A DNA stretch of 64,000 bases from Chytridium lagenaria (lineage: Eukaryota > Chytridiomycota > Chytridiomycetes > Chytridiales > Chytridiaceae), in the NCBI GenBank assembly GCA_025449115.1, contig JAHLKC010000103.1:79822-143821 (forward strand), in the 5' to 3' direction. The notes beneath the pieces are model-generated. The model searched no databases, had not been told where the DNA came from, and was given only the letters and a program-made list of their open reading frames with translations. Position numbers and translations under genes: made by a program. Positions 49,132 to 61,189 of this stretch are shown here, in pieces (position 1 is the stretch's first letter; every line of letters begins with the position of its first letter).

Positions 49132-51274
49132 ATGAGGACATCAATTATCATCAGCAGTGTGTTTGCGTCGTTCGCGCTTGCATCCCTCTTCCCTTCTTCA
49201 AGCTCAACGAGGTGGCCTTGGATTATGTAAGCGCTGCTACGATTTCTGGAGTCCCTTCAGCGACAACGAGAATGTCATCATAACCGTTCTTTTCAAAAAC
49301 TTGTCATATATTAGGGAACTTTCATTGCGTCTTCTGATGCGCAAGTCATCTCGTACCTTGGCATTCCTTATGCCCAGCCCCCAACTGGAGCCAACCGATT
49401 TGCGCCCCCGAAGGCACTTGAGCCTAGCTCTAAAGCTTTCACTGCCAATAAGCAGGCACCCATGTGTGTTCAGGACGCAGCCTTAACAGAGGCTATGTCA
49501 GAAGGTATGAAATTGGAAAAGACGTTTCGCCATTTACTTACTTCACCATCCTACTTCCTTTTTCTTTAGATTGCTTGTACTTGAACGTTTGGGTAAGTTT
49601 AAGATAAACTAAGTTGAATGATGTTCTTACGCTTTCCTTTAAGCTTCCGGCGAACATAAAGCCTAGCGATACTCTTCCTGTTGTTGTGAGTTTCCTTTTA
49701 TTTGATTTCCTTTCTTTTCTGTTCTTAAAATAGCTCTAACGAGTTAATTTCTTAGGTTTATGGTATGAGGATGAATAGTTTCACTTTATTTGCTGACGAA
49801 ACGAAATAATAGTTCACGGAAACGCTTATCCTATTGACGTCGGTCTACTGATCCTTGGCAAATCGGTTCGTTTTTGTACCCTATACGTTTTAGCGCCTTT
49901 TCTAATACTTGTATTATGATTTTAGACCTTAGCGACATTGTCCGCCAGTCTTATTACGGTGATCGTGTTATCGCTATTCCTTTGCCTACCGATCGAACGT
50001 GTTTGGACTCTTCAGCCCGACTGAATTTTTGGAGAAGGGTCTTGGTAACGCTGGACTTGCTGATGTCAACTTTGTTTTCGAATGGTACGTGATTTTGCTC
50101 AGGCCGCCTCCTTAACTTAGCCTTCTTTTCCAGGGTCAAGAAGAACATTGGAAAATTTGGAGGTGATGCACCAAAGTGACTGCCGTCGGACATGGTGTTG
50201 GTGCATCTCTCGTCAGTGCTCTTCTTAGGAAGCGCCCAAACGTCCCAACTGCCCCCTTTCAAAAGGCCGTTATTCTCTCTGGTGGTGAGAGGATCTTCAG
50301 CAAGTTTTCCCTCCTCAGCACTCTGTCGTTCTTCGCAAATTGGAGAGAACTGCCCGGCTGGATCTGATCTTATTGAATGTCTCCGCGGTGTACCTGCTCT
50401 TGAACTTCTTGGTCGCACTATTGATGAGGGAATCAAGGCAGGCACTAAATTTGGCATCGCTGTCAACAGTCTTTTCCCAGCTGCCCCTGCAGACGGATCC
50501 GCCCTGATATTCATGCCGTGCCTCTCCTCGTCGGGACGGTTGCTAGAGAGGTGATTCTTTGTCTTTTCTTTTATTACGGTTTTTTTTTTTTCTTTTTCTT
50601 TTTTTTCTTTTTGGCCCACTTCTAACATATAGGTCATTAGGGTCTTGGCGTTGGTGGCGCTACAAACGCCGCCGAACTTGAGATCCTGCTTTCGATCTTT
50701 ATCAGGCCCGAGGCCTATGTTGCATTGGTGAGTGCGTCGATGCAGCAATAATATTCTTACCTTTTGAATTCAGGCCAAGCAAGACATTGCGACTCTTCCT
50801 CCTGCTGTCGCTGCAGACTTCATCGCTGGGTATGGTTTTACTATTATGACGATTCTGATAGAATACTAACTTGGGTATTCTAATACAGCCAAGTTTCATA
50901 CATTTGCCCTAGCTTCAACACGGCCAACTTGGTGAGCAACCTTGGCGGTGTCGTCTACAAATACGTTTTCAGCCACAGCCCCAAAGCCCTCCCACCGAAC
51001 GTGGTGCAACCTATGGCTCCGACCTCTCCTTCCTATTCAACAAAAAGATGGACCTTGTCGGTAATGAGGAGAACGCTATCAGCGAGCAACTCTCCAAGGC
51101 TTTCTGTCCTTTGTCACTAACGGAACGCCTTCATCTAACTGGCCGAGGTATTCTCCGGACACCAGGGGTGCTTTTGTCTTCTCCACCGACCAGTTCCTTG
51201 CAGGACCTAAAAACAGCCCGGCTGAAATAGACCCCATTTCTCCCACTTGCAAAGTTTATGCGGACATTGCTTGA
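49132..51274 (+). CDS. Type-B carboxylesterase-like gene, several frame breaks, nucleophile Ser replaced
   Basis: ATG 49132 starts a signal-like segment (SIIISSVFASFALASLF). Family blocks in order: VISYLGIPYAQPPTGANRFA, a Cys loop with CVQDA, DCLYLNVW, LPANIKPSDTLPVV, then VFGLFSP-like sequence and FEWVKKNIGKFGGDAPK. The nucleophile elbow, normally GESAG, reads VGHGVGASL here, so Ser appears as Gly. It is reached only by adding one base at about 50176 (AAAGTGACT). Later blocks: FQKAVILSGG, CPAGSDLIECLRGVPALELL (after a further shift near 50340), PVPLLVGT, ADFIAG, SYICPSFNTANLVSN and, near the end, NKKMDLVGNEENAISEQLS, FVTNGTPSSNWPRYSPDTRG, stopping at 51274. Many tiny introns. Either a non-catalytic cholinesterase-like protein or a pseudogene. 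Confidence 0.72.
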
Positions 51275-53320
51275 AGACTTAATATGCATCGAGTTTTTCG
51301 CTGTTGTACATATTCATTCTGCAAACACCTACCCCCTTCTGTTGTCGATTCTTTTATTAACTTTATTGCAATCATATAAATAAAAAGACCAGAACTACCA
51401 TTACCTTAACAGATTTGCAAAGTCAACATTGAAAACGCCGGGTGGCATCCAAAGTTTATTTGTTAACAGGAAGCTGCACATAATCATAGATTTGTTGGAA
51501 AAGGTTTGAAGTCATTTTTTTGAAGTTGAGAAAAAAAAAAAAAATACCCCAATTTTATTTTTCTTTAAATTAAATTTTTGGCAGAGAAACTAGAATTCAA
51601 ATTTGGTATCCTACACACCCACATATTGCATACTATGAGAGGGCGTTGAACAAAGAAATTTAAGATTTCTTTACGCAAAGTTAAAGTTTTATTTCTGACG
51701 ACTGCAGTCGCCTTTTAGACCCTCATAGTTTCCTTCATATTAACCATATAATAAACCGTTTAAACCAATGAACAGAGGAATACTGCGGTGTGCCGCAACC
51801 TTGAATCAATAAACCCTTCAACCGTTTTATCTCCAATTCCACTTTTACTCACTTGACTCAGAAGGACGCGTCAGGATCACTCGCACCATTAGTTCGCGGT
51901 GTTGGGCGCAACACTAGAGTGATCCGGAATTGCGCATCATTAGACTTGAGCGCAAATGGCCACTGGACGTCTAACCCTAACTCCTTGATTACCCAAGTTG
52001 AATGAGTGCATTGACAGGTACAAATCTGGAAAGGTAACTTGTTTTCATCTCAACTTTCTAACCTTTGTCATTGTCTTTTTCTTCAGCCCATCTTTCATCT
52101 TACATTCTTCTTTCTTTCCAATGTTATTTTAAACAGACATGCACAGAGATGTGGGGTTAGCAGAATTGTGCCATGGCATTTTGGATGCTAATGACAGCAT
52201 CAAAGGCCATGGGCTTCACAACACAAACGTAGGATCAGCAATTGACAGGCGATAGTAGGTAATGGTACGGTTGGCAATGTGAGTGATGCAGTGTGAGAGA
52301 GATTGGCAACCAAACGCTTGGTAGAGGCCCAACATCTCCTCAATATTGCGGCTTGGGCCTAACTCGATTCTAATTGAAGAGCCTGGAAGAGTGAGAGCAG
52401 TTGATAGACGCAAAATATAATGCAAACAAACGTGATGCTTGGTAGATATATGCAATGAGGTTGGTTGAGAGGGGTGGTGGTGATGTTGAAGGATCAGATT
52501 ATTGATAATGAACTGATCTCAAGGTTGTGGGGGAGCGGACCAAGTCAAAGATTGAGGTCCCGTCAGGCAATTGTTCAATTGACATGATTGTTTGATCTGC
52601 TGTTCCTTCCAATCCAAGTTGGTCCGCAAGGATGAATCCTGCACCCACAGTTTCCCCGTTGGCCACCCTGGGAGTTTAGGCAGTCAGGAGGACGCCGTCA
52701 CGCGCGGCACCACGCTCAGTGCCCGATCCAGCGCTCGCTTTTACCATCACCAGTAGTTGTGAAGTTATAAAGCAACTCCACTGAACAGGCACAAGCGCGT
52801 AGGTGCCCCCTTGTCTACTCCGCATGGCTACGTGAGGCCCTTCCTAATGCGTGTGAGACCTATTATGTGTGGGAGTTGACGACGGGCTTGTATTTATGTT
52901 GTGTGTGTTTAGTTGTGTTTGTGTTTATATATCCCCCATGATTGAATTTTGTAGAAGGAGATTGAGCAAAACTTGAATAAATTTACGGCACCCATAGAGA
53001 CCTCATTCTATGCCAGTATTATAATATTTTGTTTGAGTATTCTGTGGGGCGTTCAAGGATGGGACGTCGTCGGGGGGTGTCGCAATGCTAGTCAAGACAA
53101 CTGAGTCTAAGTAAGGGTAAAAGGGAGTTTTTACGCCTTCATGGCACATTCCTTACGAAGACTTGCTCGGAAAACCACTTAAGTACTACTTCCTTTACAA
53201 TGATTTGGCTGTCTACTTGTCCTTGACAGGAGTGCGACCAGAGAGAAGCCGCAGACAGCCGAGGGAGGAAGTAGGAACGAGTTAAAACGACTTACAGATG
53301 ATTGTGAAGATCCAGGATAC
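51275..53320. other. Non-coding accessory DNA with short hairpins
   Basis: No supported gene. It contains a poly-A tract (51532-51545), an imperfect hairpin at 51874-51925 ('ggatcactc' pairing with 'gagtgatcc', with an inner 'gtgttg-ggcg-caacac') and, at about 52630-52680, a diverged fragment ('gatgaatcctgcacccacag') of the module repeated at 53.8 and 54.3 kb. A minus-strand 79-codon frame at 52216-52455 is not recognisable. Confidence 0.5.
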
Positions 53321-53489
53321 TCCTTGGAGCGGGATAGACTCCCTCCTTGTAGCCCCTTCTACCTAGGTACGTGTGATCCCGGCCTAGGTTCTTTTTTTTC
53401 TTTATATTCTATATTCTCATTATTTCCACTCCTTTTCCATGATAAAACCTCGCGAGAACAGCACGGCTGTACAGCGCAACAAATCCTTG

Positions 53490-54660
53490 CCTCAGCAAAA
53501 GAGGAGCTGCAACATACTCATCTTTTTTAAAACCGATCTGCTTCTCAAACTCTTTCTGTGAGTCCCACGATCTTCTCTGAAGATGGTTTTGTCATCATCC
53601 CTTCGCTCAAGTCGCAATTCCAACTTATAGTACGTATGAGGTGGATGGCGGCACGGCACAGTGAACTCTTCCTCTACTATGGTCCAAGTTTGAACAGTAG
53701 AGGACCAAAGGGAGAACTTCACATAGTGGTTCTGGTTGTTCCTTGCAAGCTTGACAGCCAGCACATATTTTCAACATTCCAATCCAAAAAATGTAAGGAT
53801 GAATCCTGCAGACATCCACAGCTTCCCCATTAGCCACTCTGGCGGTTGCCTTACACGCATCACTTTTGGGCTCAACTGCATCCGGTGGCATTGTACGGAG
53901 AACGGACGCCCAGCAGCCTTTACCATTCAGCAGTCAGTGTTCTGGTTGTTCCTCCTCAGCAAAAGAGGAGCTGCTGTTATACTCCATTTTTTTAAAACTG
54001 ATCTGCTTCTCGAACTCTTTCTGTGAGTCCCATGATCTTCTCTGAAGATGGTTTCGTCATCATCCCTTCGCTCAAGTCGCAATTCCAACTTATAGTACGT
54101 ATGAGGTGGATGGCGGCACAGCACAGTGAACTCTTCCTCTACTATGGTGCAAGTTTGAACAGTAGAGGACCAAAGGGAGAACTTCACATAGTGGTTCTGG
54201 TTGTTCCTTGCAAGCTTGACGGCCAGCACATATTTTCAACAAACAGGTGTCTTCCAATCCAAAAAATGTAAGGATGAATCCTGCAGACATCCACAGCTTC
54301 TTCATTAGCCACTCTGGCGGTTGCCTTACACGCATCACTCTTGGGCTCAACTGCATCCGGTGGCATTGTACGGAGAACGGACGCCCAGCAGCCTTTACCA
54401 TTCAGCAGTCAGTGTTCTGGTTGTTCCTTGCGAGCTTGACGGCCGACACATATCCTCGTCGACAAATTGTGTTGTCCTTCCTTTCCTTTCTGCGCAACAA
54501 AAACCACGACTTTGTTGGCAAGGCAGCTCTGCAGGATCAATGGCAATGGAATGCAGCGGAAAAGTTGTAGAAGCCGTACGAGTGTTTGCGTAATGCCATT
54601 GAAAAGCTTTTGAAGATTCATGCTTGGATCGACTCCATGAGGAAAGGGTGTTAAACACAC
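53490..54660. repeat. Direct tandem duplication, 463-bp period, two copies plus partial third
   Basis: Copy 1 starts at 53490 and copy 2 at 53953, each opening 'cctcagcaaaagaggagctg' and continuing through 'ctttctgtgagtccca', 'gcaattccaacttatagtac', 'ttgttccttgcaagcttgac', 'gatgaatcctgcagacatcc' and 'cagcctttaccattcagcag'. Copy 2 carries a small insertion near 54240. A third partial copy, 'ttgttccttgcgagcttgac', begins at 54420. Minus-strand open frames are conserved between copies (VKFSLWSSTVQTWTIVEEEF versus the same with one substitution), suggesting former coding DNA of an unidentified dispersed element. Confidence 0.85.
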
Positions 54661-55960
54661 GTATTTTATCTTTTTTTATCTTTGCATCTCGGCGGTGAAG
54701 ACGAAACTGGAAATGAGAAGATTCGAGCGTCCCAGGGAGGTTAGTATTTACTGATAGGAAGTCTACAACAACGGAAGTTGCTGACTTAAGATTAAGAAAA
54801 CTGGGGACCTGACAAATTCTTGAGGGTTTGGAAAGAAAACTGGGGTCCTGACAAACTCTTGAATTTATCTTTCAATTTAGTTGATCATGATTTTTAAGTT
54901 TTTATACCCTTGAGCTCTTGGCCGCTTTAGGAAGACTACAAAACCGCTTGAATGAACCTGTTAAGAGTGTGGAGGAGAAGGCCTGGGAGCATTAGATCAT
55001 GCATGAAAGTCTAGGACGTTAGATAGTATTGTGGTTGTTTGTCATTTAAAGGATAAGTTTGTAAAGAAGGAACATGTGAAAGGATTTTTGAATTTTGAGT
55101 GATCATTTTCTTCTATATAAAATATATATATATATATCACTTTTCAAGTGTCTAAAGACCTAGCTAGCTAGGTCTAACTGGTTATATCTTTTTTTTTGGT
55201 TGAGCTGTACAGCTACATGCAGCCAGGATGTTGTTGATGGGTCATTCAAAAAAAAAGCTTGAGATGTTCCTGCCGTTGGCTGGACAGTAGTCTCCGTCTC
55301 CAAAACTGTGGATTACTAAGAAAAGAGAGAGGCAGGGATAAAGGCGCCAATCAGAAGCGTGCGCGTGTTTCAGTGCGTGGGCATCACCATAAAAGTATTC
55401 CAATGTGTAACCACCTGCCTGCCCGGAATGATATCTGTATCGCCAATTGAGAGCGCGCGTAGTTCAGCGTGTTGGTATCACCGCACAAGGCTCAGGAGAT
55501 CCTGGGCATGTTCCATGGCCTGACCACCCGGCAGCTGCGAATGGTATCCGCATTGATAGCTATACTGATGGATCTATGCTAATTTTATTTTCTCCTTAGA
55601 CTGATTAGATTTATCCTTATTGTATTTTCTCCCTAGTAATATTATTGTTTTTAAGCTTTTTTTTTAATGCGAATTTCATGAGTATGCATCAAATTGTAAT
55701 AGTGTGCATTGTATAAATTATAATTTAAAATATAAAATATAATAATTAAATAGTTTATTTGCATAGTTGTTTAATATAATCAGAATGTATTTTGTGAAGT
55801 GAAAGGTGATCAGAAAGTTGGGTAATGGGGAGTTATTTATATAAAAATTGAATCAAGAATTCTCTCATATTTAAAGTAATACATAAAATACAAGTATATA
55901 AGAGACACAACAGGTCCCGCTTGTGCCTGAATGGCAGTGGACTGACGAGGACGTCAAGAC
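54661..55960. other. AT-rich non-coding DNA
   Basis: A local repeat 'aaaactgggg[at]cctgacaaa' (54797 and 54836), a TA run (55123-55136), an inverted 'agctagct' and very AT-rich sequence at 55570-55870. No gene supported. Confidence 0.5.
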
Positions 55961-56851
55961 ATGCCAGCCCATCCTGCCGGAGTCTTGGACCCTCAAGATC
56001 GACACTGGAGGCCGCAAATTGGTGTGGATCCTGGCCAAAAATTTCAGATGGTTGCCGTAAGGATGGGTTACGGTGGTGTGATTGAGGAGCAGCGTGATTT
56101 TGTGGATCAACATCCCGATTATATCAGTGACCCTGACAATAATCGGGAAGGGAGGCAGGTTTTGCAGCGGGAACGAAAGTCTTTTGTGAGAAGGTTGAGG
56201 GTCGACAAGCAAGGTAATTAGCTTTTTCATTTATCCTTTTACATATGGCTTCACTAAACCCTTACACTTGAAAGAACAATCAATTTATCAAAGTGGTTTT
56301 GAACAAAAGACCAAAAGCTCCGTGCAAGAGACGCTGAGGTTGTAGAGCTTCACAATGAGCTCGCCGAAGGAAATCCAGATATTGAGCCCATGATATCTAT
56401 ATCAGGTGAGTCTTTTTTTGACTTATTGCTCACAATTAACTTTATAATCCAATTTCTAGATCGGAATAATGCTCTTCGAGGTGCTGAATGGCGGCTTCAC
56501 GGAGAGAATCTAGTGCCGCGATGCTCTTACCACCACACAGTATCCGAGCACTATGAGACGTAAGCTTATTGACTTTTCCTAATTCTTTGTATATAATCTA
56601 CTAATTTTTCTGTCAGCCTTAGACTCTTTCATAGTGATCGAAAACATCTGCATATGCGCCGAACACGTGCAATTGGACGTCAAGCTTATAGACCACTTGC
56701 GGCTCTCTATCTGATGTGGAGGATATCTGTATGTTCCCACTTTTATTCTGCTCATTTTTGTTTACATTTATTGTTCTTGCAGCGGGAGCGTCTGGAGAGG
56801 CCGCAAGGACGAACAAAAACCCGAAACCTGATGGGCATTCGTCGCCATAGA
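55961..56851 (+). CDS. Unrecognised multi-exon ORF group, charged
   Basis: Several open stretches joined by plausible introns: MGYGGVIEEQRDFVDQHPDY ... RRLRVDKQ (to about 56212), DQKLRARDAEVVELHNELAE (about 56310-56400), GAEWRLHGENLVPRCSYHHT (about 56460-56555), LRLFHSDRKHLHMRRTRAIG (about 56616-56725) and RERLERPQGRTKTRNLMG (to 56851). Introns carry proper GT..AG ends (e.g. GTGAGT at 56405). Basic and acidic residues dominate and the fourth block has CxxH-like spacing only by chance. No family recognised. Position in repeat-rich DNA suggests an accessory ORF of a mobile element. Confidence 0.4.
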
Positions 56852-56859
56852 TGACTACC

Positions 56860-57728
56860 TCTCCAGCTACAGTGGGAAGCACTTCAGAACCCTCCTCAGC
56901 CGCCAGAACCCCCGCCTCAGGATGGAGAAGGACCAGGATTGAACGATATGGATGTTGATCAACATCCACAGCCCGAACAGGGTATTGCGCCTGCAGAAGG
57001 CGGACCAGCACAGGCTGGTATTGTTGGTGGAGAAGAGGCTGTTGGGATGGATGTGGACGTGGTTGCTGGGCCAGAGGTGGTGAATTTGAATGATGTAGCG
57101 CCCATGATGTATGTGGGGTACGGAAACTTTAGCTGGCAAAAGCCGCATGGCTCTGTGGAAACAAAGGTTAGTGCTTTTTTTTTTTGGTATTGTATTATTC
57201 ATTTGTTTAATTTAAAAATCTTTTAATGCTCTGGCTCTCATTTGAAATAACAGAGATTGACACGAGAGATGGCGATTCAAGGGGCGACAGCCATGTTCAT
57301 GTCAGAAAAAGGAACAACCACCAATGACGCTGCACCTTACCATCAATATTTCAGTTTCCCTGACGCCATGGATAATCCTGAATTCAACTATGACCAACAC
57401 AACACAAATGTTTATTCCTTCATTGGAGCAAGATGCAACCATAGGTAACCCATCAGAGATCACTTTCTGCTCTATTTGTTGTTGTAACATTGATGTTTTT
57501 TTTTGCTGTCATAGGAAAAAACGGTTGCGACGGAGTGGTGAGCGCAAAGCGCGATTGTACTGCCTTAACGCTCTTGGGGAGCCTTTCAATGTTCCCACTT
57601 CAGAGAGACTCAAGATTTCTGCCATTTGTTTTCGTGCGTTGCTGTCACCAATCTCTACCTCTTTAGCCAGGCGGCCCCAATTTGTGTCTGGGTACACACC
57701 AAGTCCGCCATCGCCGATAGAAAATTGA
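56860..57728 (+). CDS. Unrecognised ORF group (uncertain strand)
   Basis: Plus-strand reading: Pro/Gly-rich GLNDMDVDQHPQPEQG, then VGMDVDVVAGPEVVNLNDVA, MMYVGYGNFSWQKPHGSVET, an intron (about 57166-57252) and RLTREMAIQGATAMFMSEKG, FSFPDAMDNPEFNYDQHN. The last piece (57514-57728) is open on both strands; its minus-strand reading (IGDGGLGVYPDTNWGRLAKE, RALRQYNRALRS) looks at least as protein-like. The 5' part is fairly convincing as coding on plus; the 3' part is undecided. Confidence 0.35.
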
Positions 57729-57982
57729 AATCCACCAAAATATCTGGCAAAGAAGCTTTTGAAGGGCATTGAATGTGTTCGTGAATAGTCCTTGTTGATA
57801 CCCACAAGGTTCAGCAAAGATCGTAAACCAACTAGTTGGTTTTCACGTGGTTTCGCTCCATTGTCACCTATTAAAAGGGTTATAAAGTTATAATATTTGA
57901 AGCAAACCTTGAAAGAGTCTATTTTTTCCTGCATTGTGAAGTGCCGCATCAACCTGTTGAAAATACAGTGCAGTCGGAACAC
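57509..57982 (-). CDS. Alternative minus-strand ORF, 157 codons, unrecognised
   Basis: A single open frame with normal composition: FKVCFKYYNFITLLIGDNGA, PRENQLVGLRSLLNLVGINK, FARYFGGFQFSIGDGGLGVY, NWGRLAKEVEIGDSNARKQM. It may continue upstream on the same strand into 58307-58080 (SLGYSAPKSIKSLRGYSGIF). It overlaps the last part of the plus-strand ORF group, so at most one of the two is real there. I do not recognise a family. Confidence 0.35.
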   Translation of the reverse strand: MFRLHCIFNRLMRHFTMQEKIDSFKVCFKYYNFITLLIGDNGAKPRENQLVGLRSLLNLVGINKDYSRTHSMPFKSFFARYFGGFQFSIGDGGLGVYPDTNWGRLAKEVEIGDSNARKQMAEILSLSEVGTLKGSPRALRQYNRALRSPLRRNRFFL

Positions 57983-58339
57983 TTTTGATTGTAATGCCCA
58001 GATGGCGAAGCTGATTGGATGACCAGATAGGCAGTTCCAGCACTTGGCTCATCAAATTGCTTAGTGAGGAAACCTTGAGTCAAGCTTCAATTCGATAATG
58101 TGAAAGCTGGAGAGGTGAGGCTTTCATAACCTTCATCATGCCTAAAAATATTCCTGAGTACCCACGCAAAGATTTGATGCTTTTTGGGGCACTGTATCCA
58201 AGACTCGAATTGTAGGCTTTCACAGAGTGCGTCAAATGAGGGTACACCTTAAATGAGGTGTTGCGAAATTTAGCCGGGTTTATCCCATAGGTAAAAACCG
58301 TAGACAAGTAATAACCTTTCTACTAATTTCCGATGTACG

Positions 58340-60980
58340 TAAGGCCCGTACGGGCCCGTACGGGTACTTGTATTTCATTATATTGTCAAATGACTTTTGA
58401 GCCGTACGGCTCCGGACGGATCGTTGTTAGTTTTTGCACCCTTCCCCCATGTTGGCCATACAGTTTCTGCATGACTGTTAATCCGTACATTTATATTGTA
58501 TAATAACGGACTTATTTACGATGTGGCAAGCCATATTTGCTTTATTTGAGGCATCGTACATCATTGCATCATGAGCGTGTTGCTATAGAATGTTTTATAT
58601 TAATACAACTGATAGGCTTCGTTACTTATGTAATTCGTAGGCATGCCAGCGGTCAACAACCGCACCAAACTCTACTCGCACTTTTTTTGCCATCACATAA
58701 ATTTAACATCGATCTGCGCGCTAAGCAAATCTATTTTTTGCTTGATTACCAAGGATTTATAGGATTTCAAACTTAGGATATAAATTTGAAATTAGAGCTG
58801 GGTGACTGTTCACAAATATTAAGCCGTACGTCCCGGCGGGGCCTCCGGCCGTACCGTATGGTCACTAAAGTCAAAGTAATTTAAATTTCAATTACGTTTA
58901 TAAGCTTATCATTCATTCTAATGCGAGGTAAGTCATTAATATAATCTAGACGGCTTTTCATTTATTCTCATATACAGATGTCAATATTCACGGAATCGTC
59001 CAGAATCACGAGACCGATTCGACCTCCTGATAGGAGAACCAGAAGACTCACTCGCAGTCAGTGACAGTCTCGCTTTGCAGGAGAAACAGACGCGGACGAC
59101 CTTGAACGCTGACTAGTGTTTCGGGTTGATCGACGCGGCGATGACATATATGAGGAATTGTTCGATACTTCAAATGAAATGTTAAAAGTAAACAGCGTAA
59201 AATCATATTACCAGTATCCACCGATGTATGACGCTTTGATCTGCGCGGAATTTCGCGCGTGTCTGCTTTCAGGTATCAGTCTTATTGTAGTTTTGACAAA
59301 ATTGCCACTTACTTCTATGTTCAGGTGCAGGTAAAAGTTGAAGCTTATCCTCTATCTCCTTCAACTGCAACAAAACCCTTTCCTCGAGCGCTTCCACTTT
59401 GTCTTCTAGACATTGCACAATTACTTCCATCTTCTCTGCCATACCCGCCTGAGCTTTGTGCATCTGATCAAAATTCGAGATAATGTTCCTTCGTGTTGCA
59501 TTGTTTTCGTGCATCAGCGTTACCAAGGTGTCCCTCCCAGCCGCTAAATGCATTTGAGTGTCACCGTTGGCGCTTACAAGGTAGCAATCGTTTAAGCGTT
59601 TGAGTTCCGATATTTTGAAACCTTCCAAAATTTTTGTAAAAAAAAAAAGTAAGATTCTGCGTACGTGAGCATCGGACCGTACAAACCGTACGGACCGTAC
59701 GGGCCTCAGCCGTACGTACGGTCCGTACGAGCCCACGTTGCCCGTACGGTCCGTACGGACCAAGTTGCCCGTACGGACCGTACGGCCCGTACGTAATGTT
59801 ATAAGTAAAAAAGGAACAGAACAGACGCATTACTCACCAGGTACATTTTCTTTAAAGGCCGGTGACATGTATGCTTTTGCACTTGTACACTCTGGGTATG
59901 TCGCAAACACCATGATGCCTCCGTTCATTTCCCGACTCAAGAGGTCAGCCTACATATTGAGAGTTATTCATTCAAGTGAATAAAGTTTATTATTTCTTCT
60001 CTTACATTTTGCAGTATGCTTTCCCATTTACGCTTGAAAAAGGAGTTTTTTGCCTTACTACTAGTATTCTGAGAATTCCTTTGAAAGGCGTTTTTTCGTA
60101 TGGCCTTCTGTTTTATAGATGCTTATTGTGATAATAAGAATGATAAGATAAGCATGTATATGAGACCCAACAAACGAAACAAACTTACTTTCCTGTACAA
60201 GTCTTCCCCGTCTAATATTGTATGCACCTTCAATATAAGTATGCGGCACAGTTCCAGCATTGTCTATCCATGATAATGCAATGTTATTGTACTAAAACCG
60301 AAATGATATGATAAATACCAGCGTTTCCTGGGCCATCTAAAGTCAAGGGGCCGCTGTTATCGTTATATATGTCATTGCCTACTAGGAAAGATGATACAAA
60401 AGTCATAATCAACTCATCATCTTCAATGAAAAGTACAAGTAAGACTTACTCGAGTCTTCAGCATTGACAGCAAGGGTTGGTCCATGAAGATTTCCAGTGT
60501 CGTGCTCGCCGTCATCATCTGAAGTCGGAATGTCGCTATCATGGTCTTCCATATCGTTCTCACCATCACTGTTATGCTCATCCATGGAGATATCAGATGA
60601 TGGTGGAAATCGACCTATAGTGTGTTTGTTAATAGGCAATGCATTGTTCCCTAACTGCAACCAATGCGGGTGTTTCCTTGCAATATGGGAGACGATGACA
60701 TTTTTGTGTAACTTGTGATGACAAACAAAAAATTTTGTACATAGATAGTTGCGAACATAGTGAATTTTTAATTCAAAGTAAAGTCCAACTAAGCAAACAC
60801 GGCTCACGGTGGTGCCGTACGGTATAGTTTATTATTAAAGTTCTTATAATACATTTCTTCATTTTATTGACATAAATCAAGCAACGGCCGCCCTGACGTG
60901 CCGGGCCTGTTCTATTTGTACTTGAACAAATTAAAGTAAGGGTTAAATATATATAGTATCCGGCCGGCCCCTACGGGCCG
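58340..60980. repeat. Clusters of CCGTACGG-type palindromes
   Basis: Short perfect palindromes built on CCGTACGG/CGTACG occur at 58346-58370 ('cccgtacgggcccgtacggg'), 58401-58409, 58822-58858 and, densest, 59675-59795, with about twelve near-contiguous copies such as 'ccgtacggaccgtacggg' and 'cgtacggtccgtacgg'. Further copies lie near 60814 and, degenerate, at 60960-60985. Elsewhere in the window the motif is absent or rare. The dense cluster falls in what looks like an intron of the minus-strand gene at 59.3-60.8 kb. Confidence 0.85.
59269..60807 (-). CDS. Unrecognised multi-exon protein: zinc-finger-like N-terminus, acidic middle, C-terminal coiled coil
   Basis: Exons read from the right: CTKFFVCHHKLHKNVIVSHI then ARKHPHWLQLG (about 60770-60620; C-x5-C ... 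H-x4-H spacing like a degenerate BED/C2H2 finger), an acidic block MDEHNSDGENDMEDHDSDIP (about 60590-60530), GNDIYNDNSGPLTLDGPGNA (about 60378-60320), IALSWIDNAGTVPHTYIEGA (about 60280-60195), SSKAKNSFFKRKWESILQN (about 60060-60010), EMNGGIMVFATYPECTSAKA (about 59945-59845) and finally, after the palindrome-bearing intron, DCYLVSANGDTQMHLAAGRD with a strong coiled coil MEVIVQCLEDKVEALEERV ending at 59269. All introns have GT..AG ends. It lies on the same strand as the transposase fragment at the window's right end, so it may be a companion ORF of that element. Confidence 0.55.
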
Positions 60981-61189
60981 TGCGTGTATTAGACGATCAA
61001 AGTACTTAAAACCCTAAGATTTGGGATAAATACCAAGGTCAAAACCGACGACAACTAAAAAAACTTCGTCGATTTTCATGACCGTATCGTAAACATACGG
61101 TTATGTACGGTTACCAAAATACATTACCAATCTAGTTTCATCAATGCTTTGACAAAAACGGCAGTAATTAGCCGCAAGCATTACTAAAT

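Noticed and set aside
51874..51925. Structured RNA or terminator at the imperfect hairpin
   Set aside because: Stem of 9 bp with a poorly paired interior; nothing adjacent suggests a defined RNA class.
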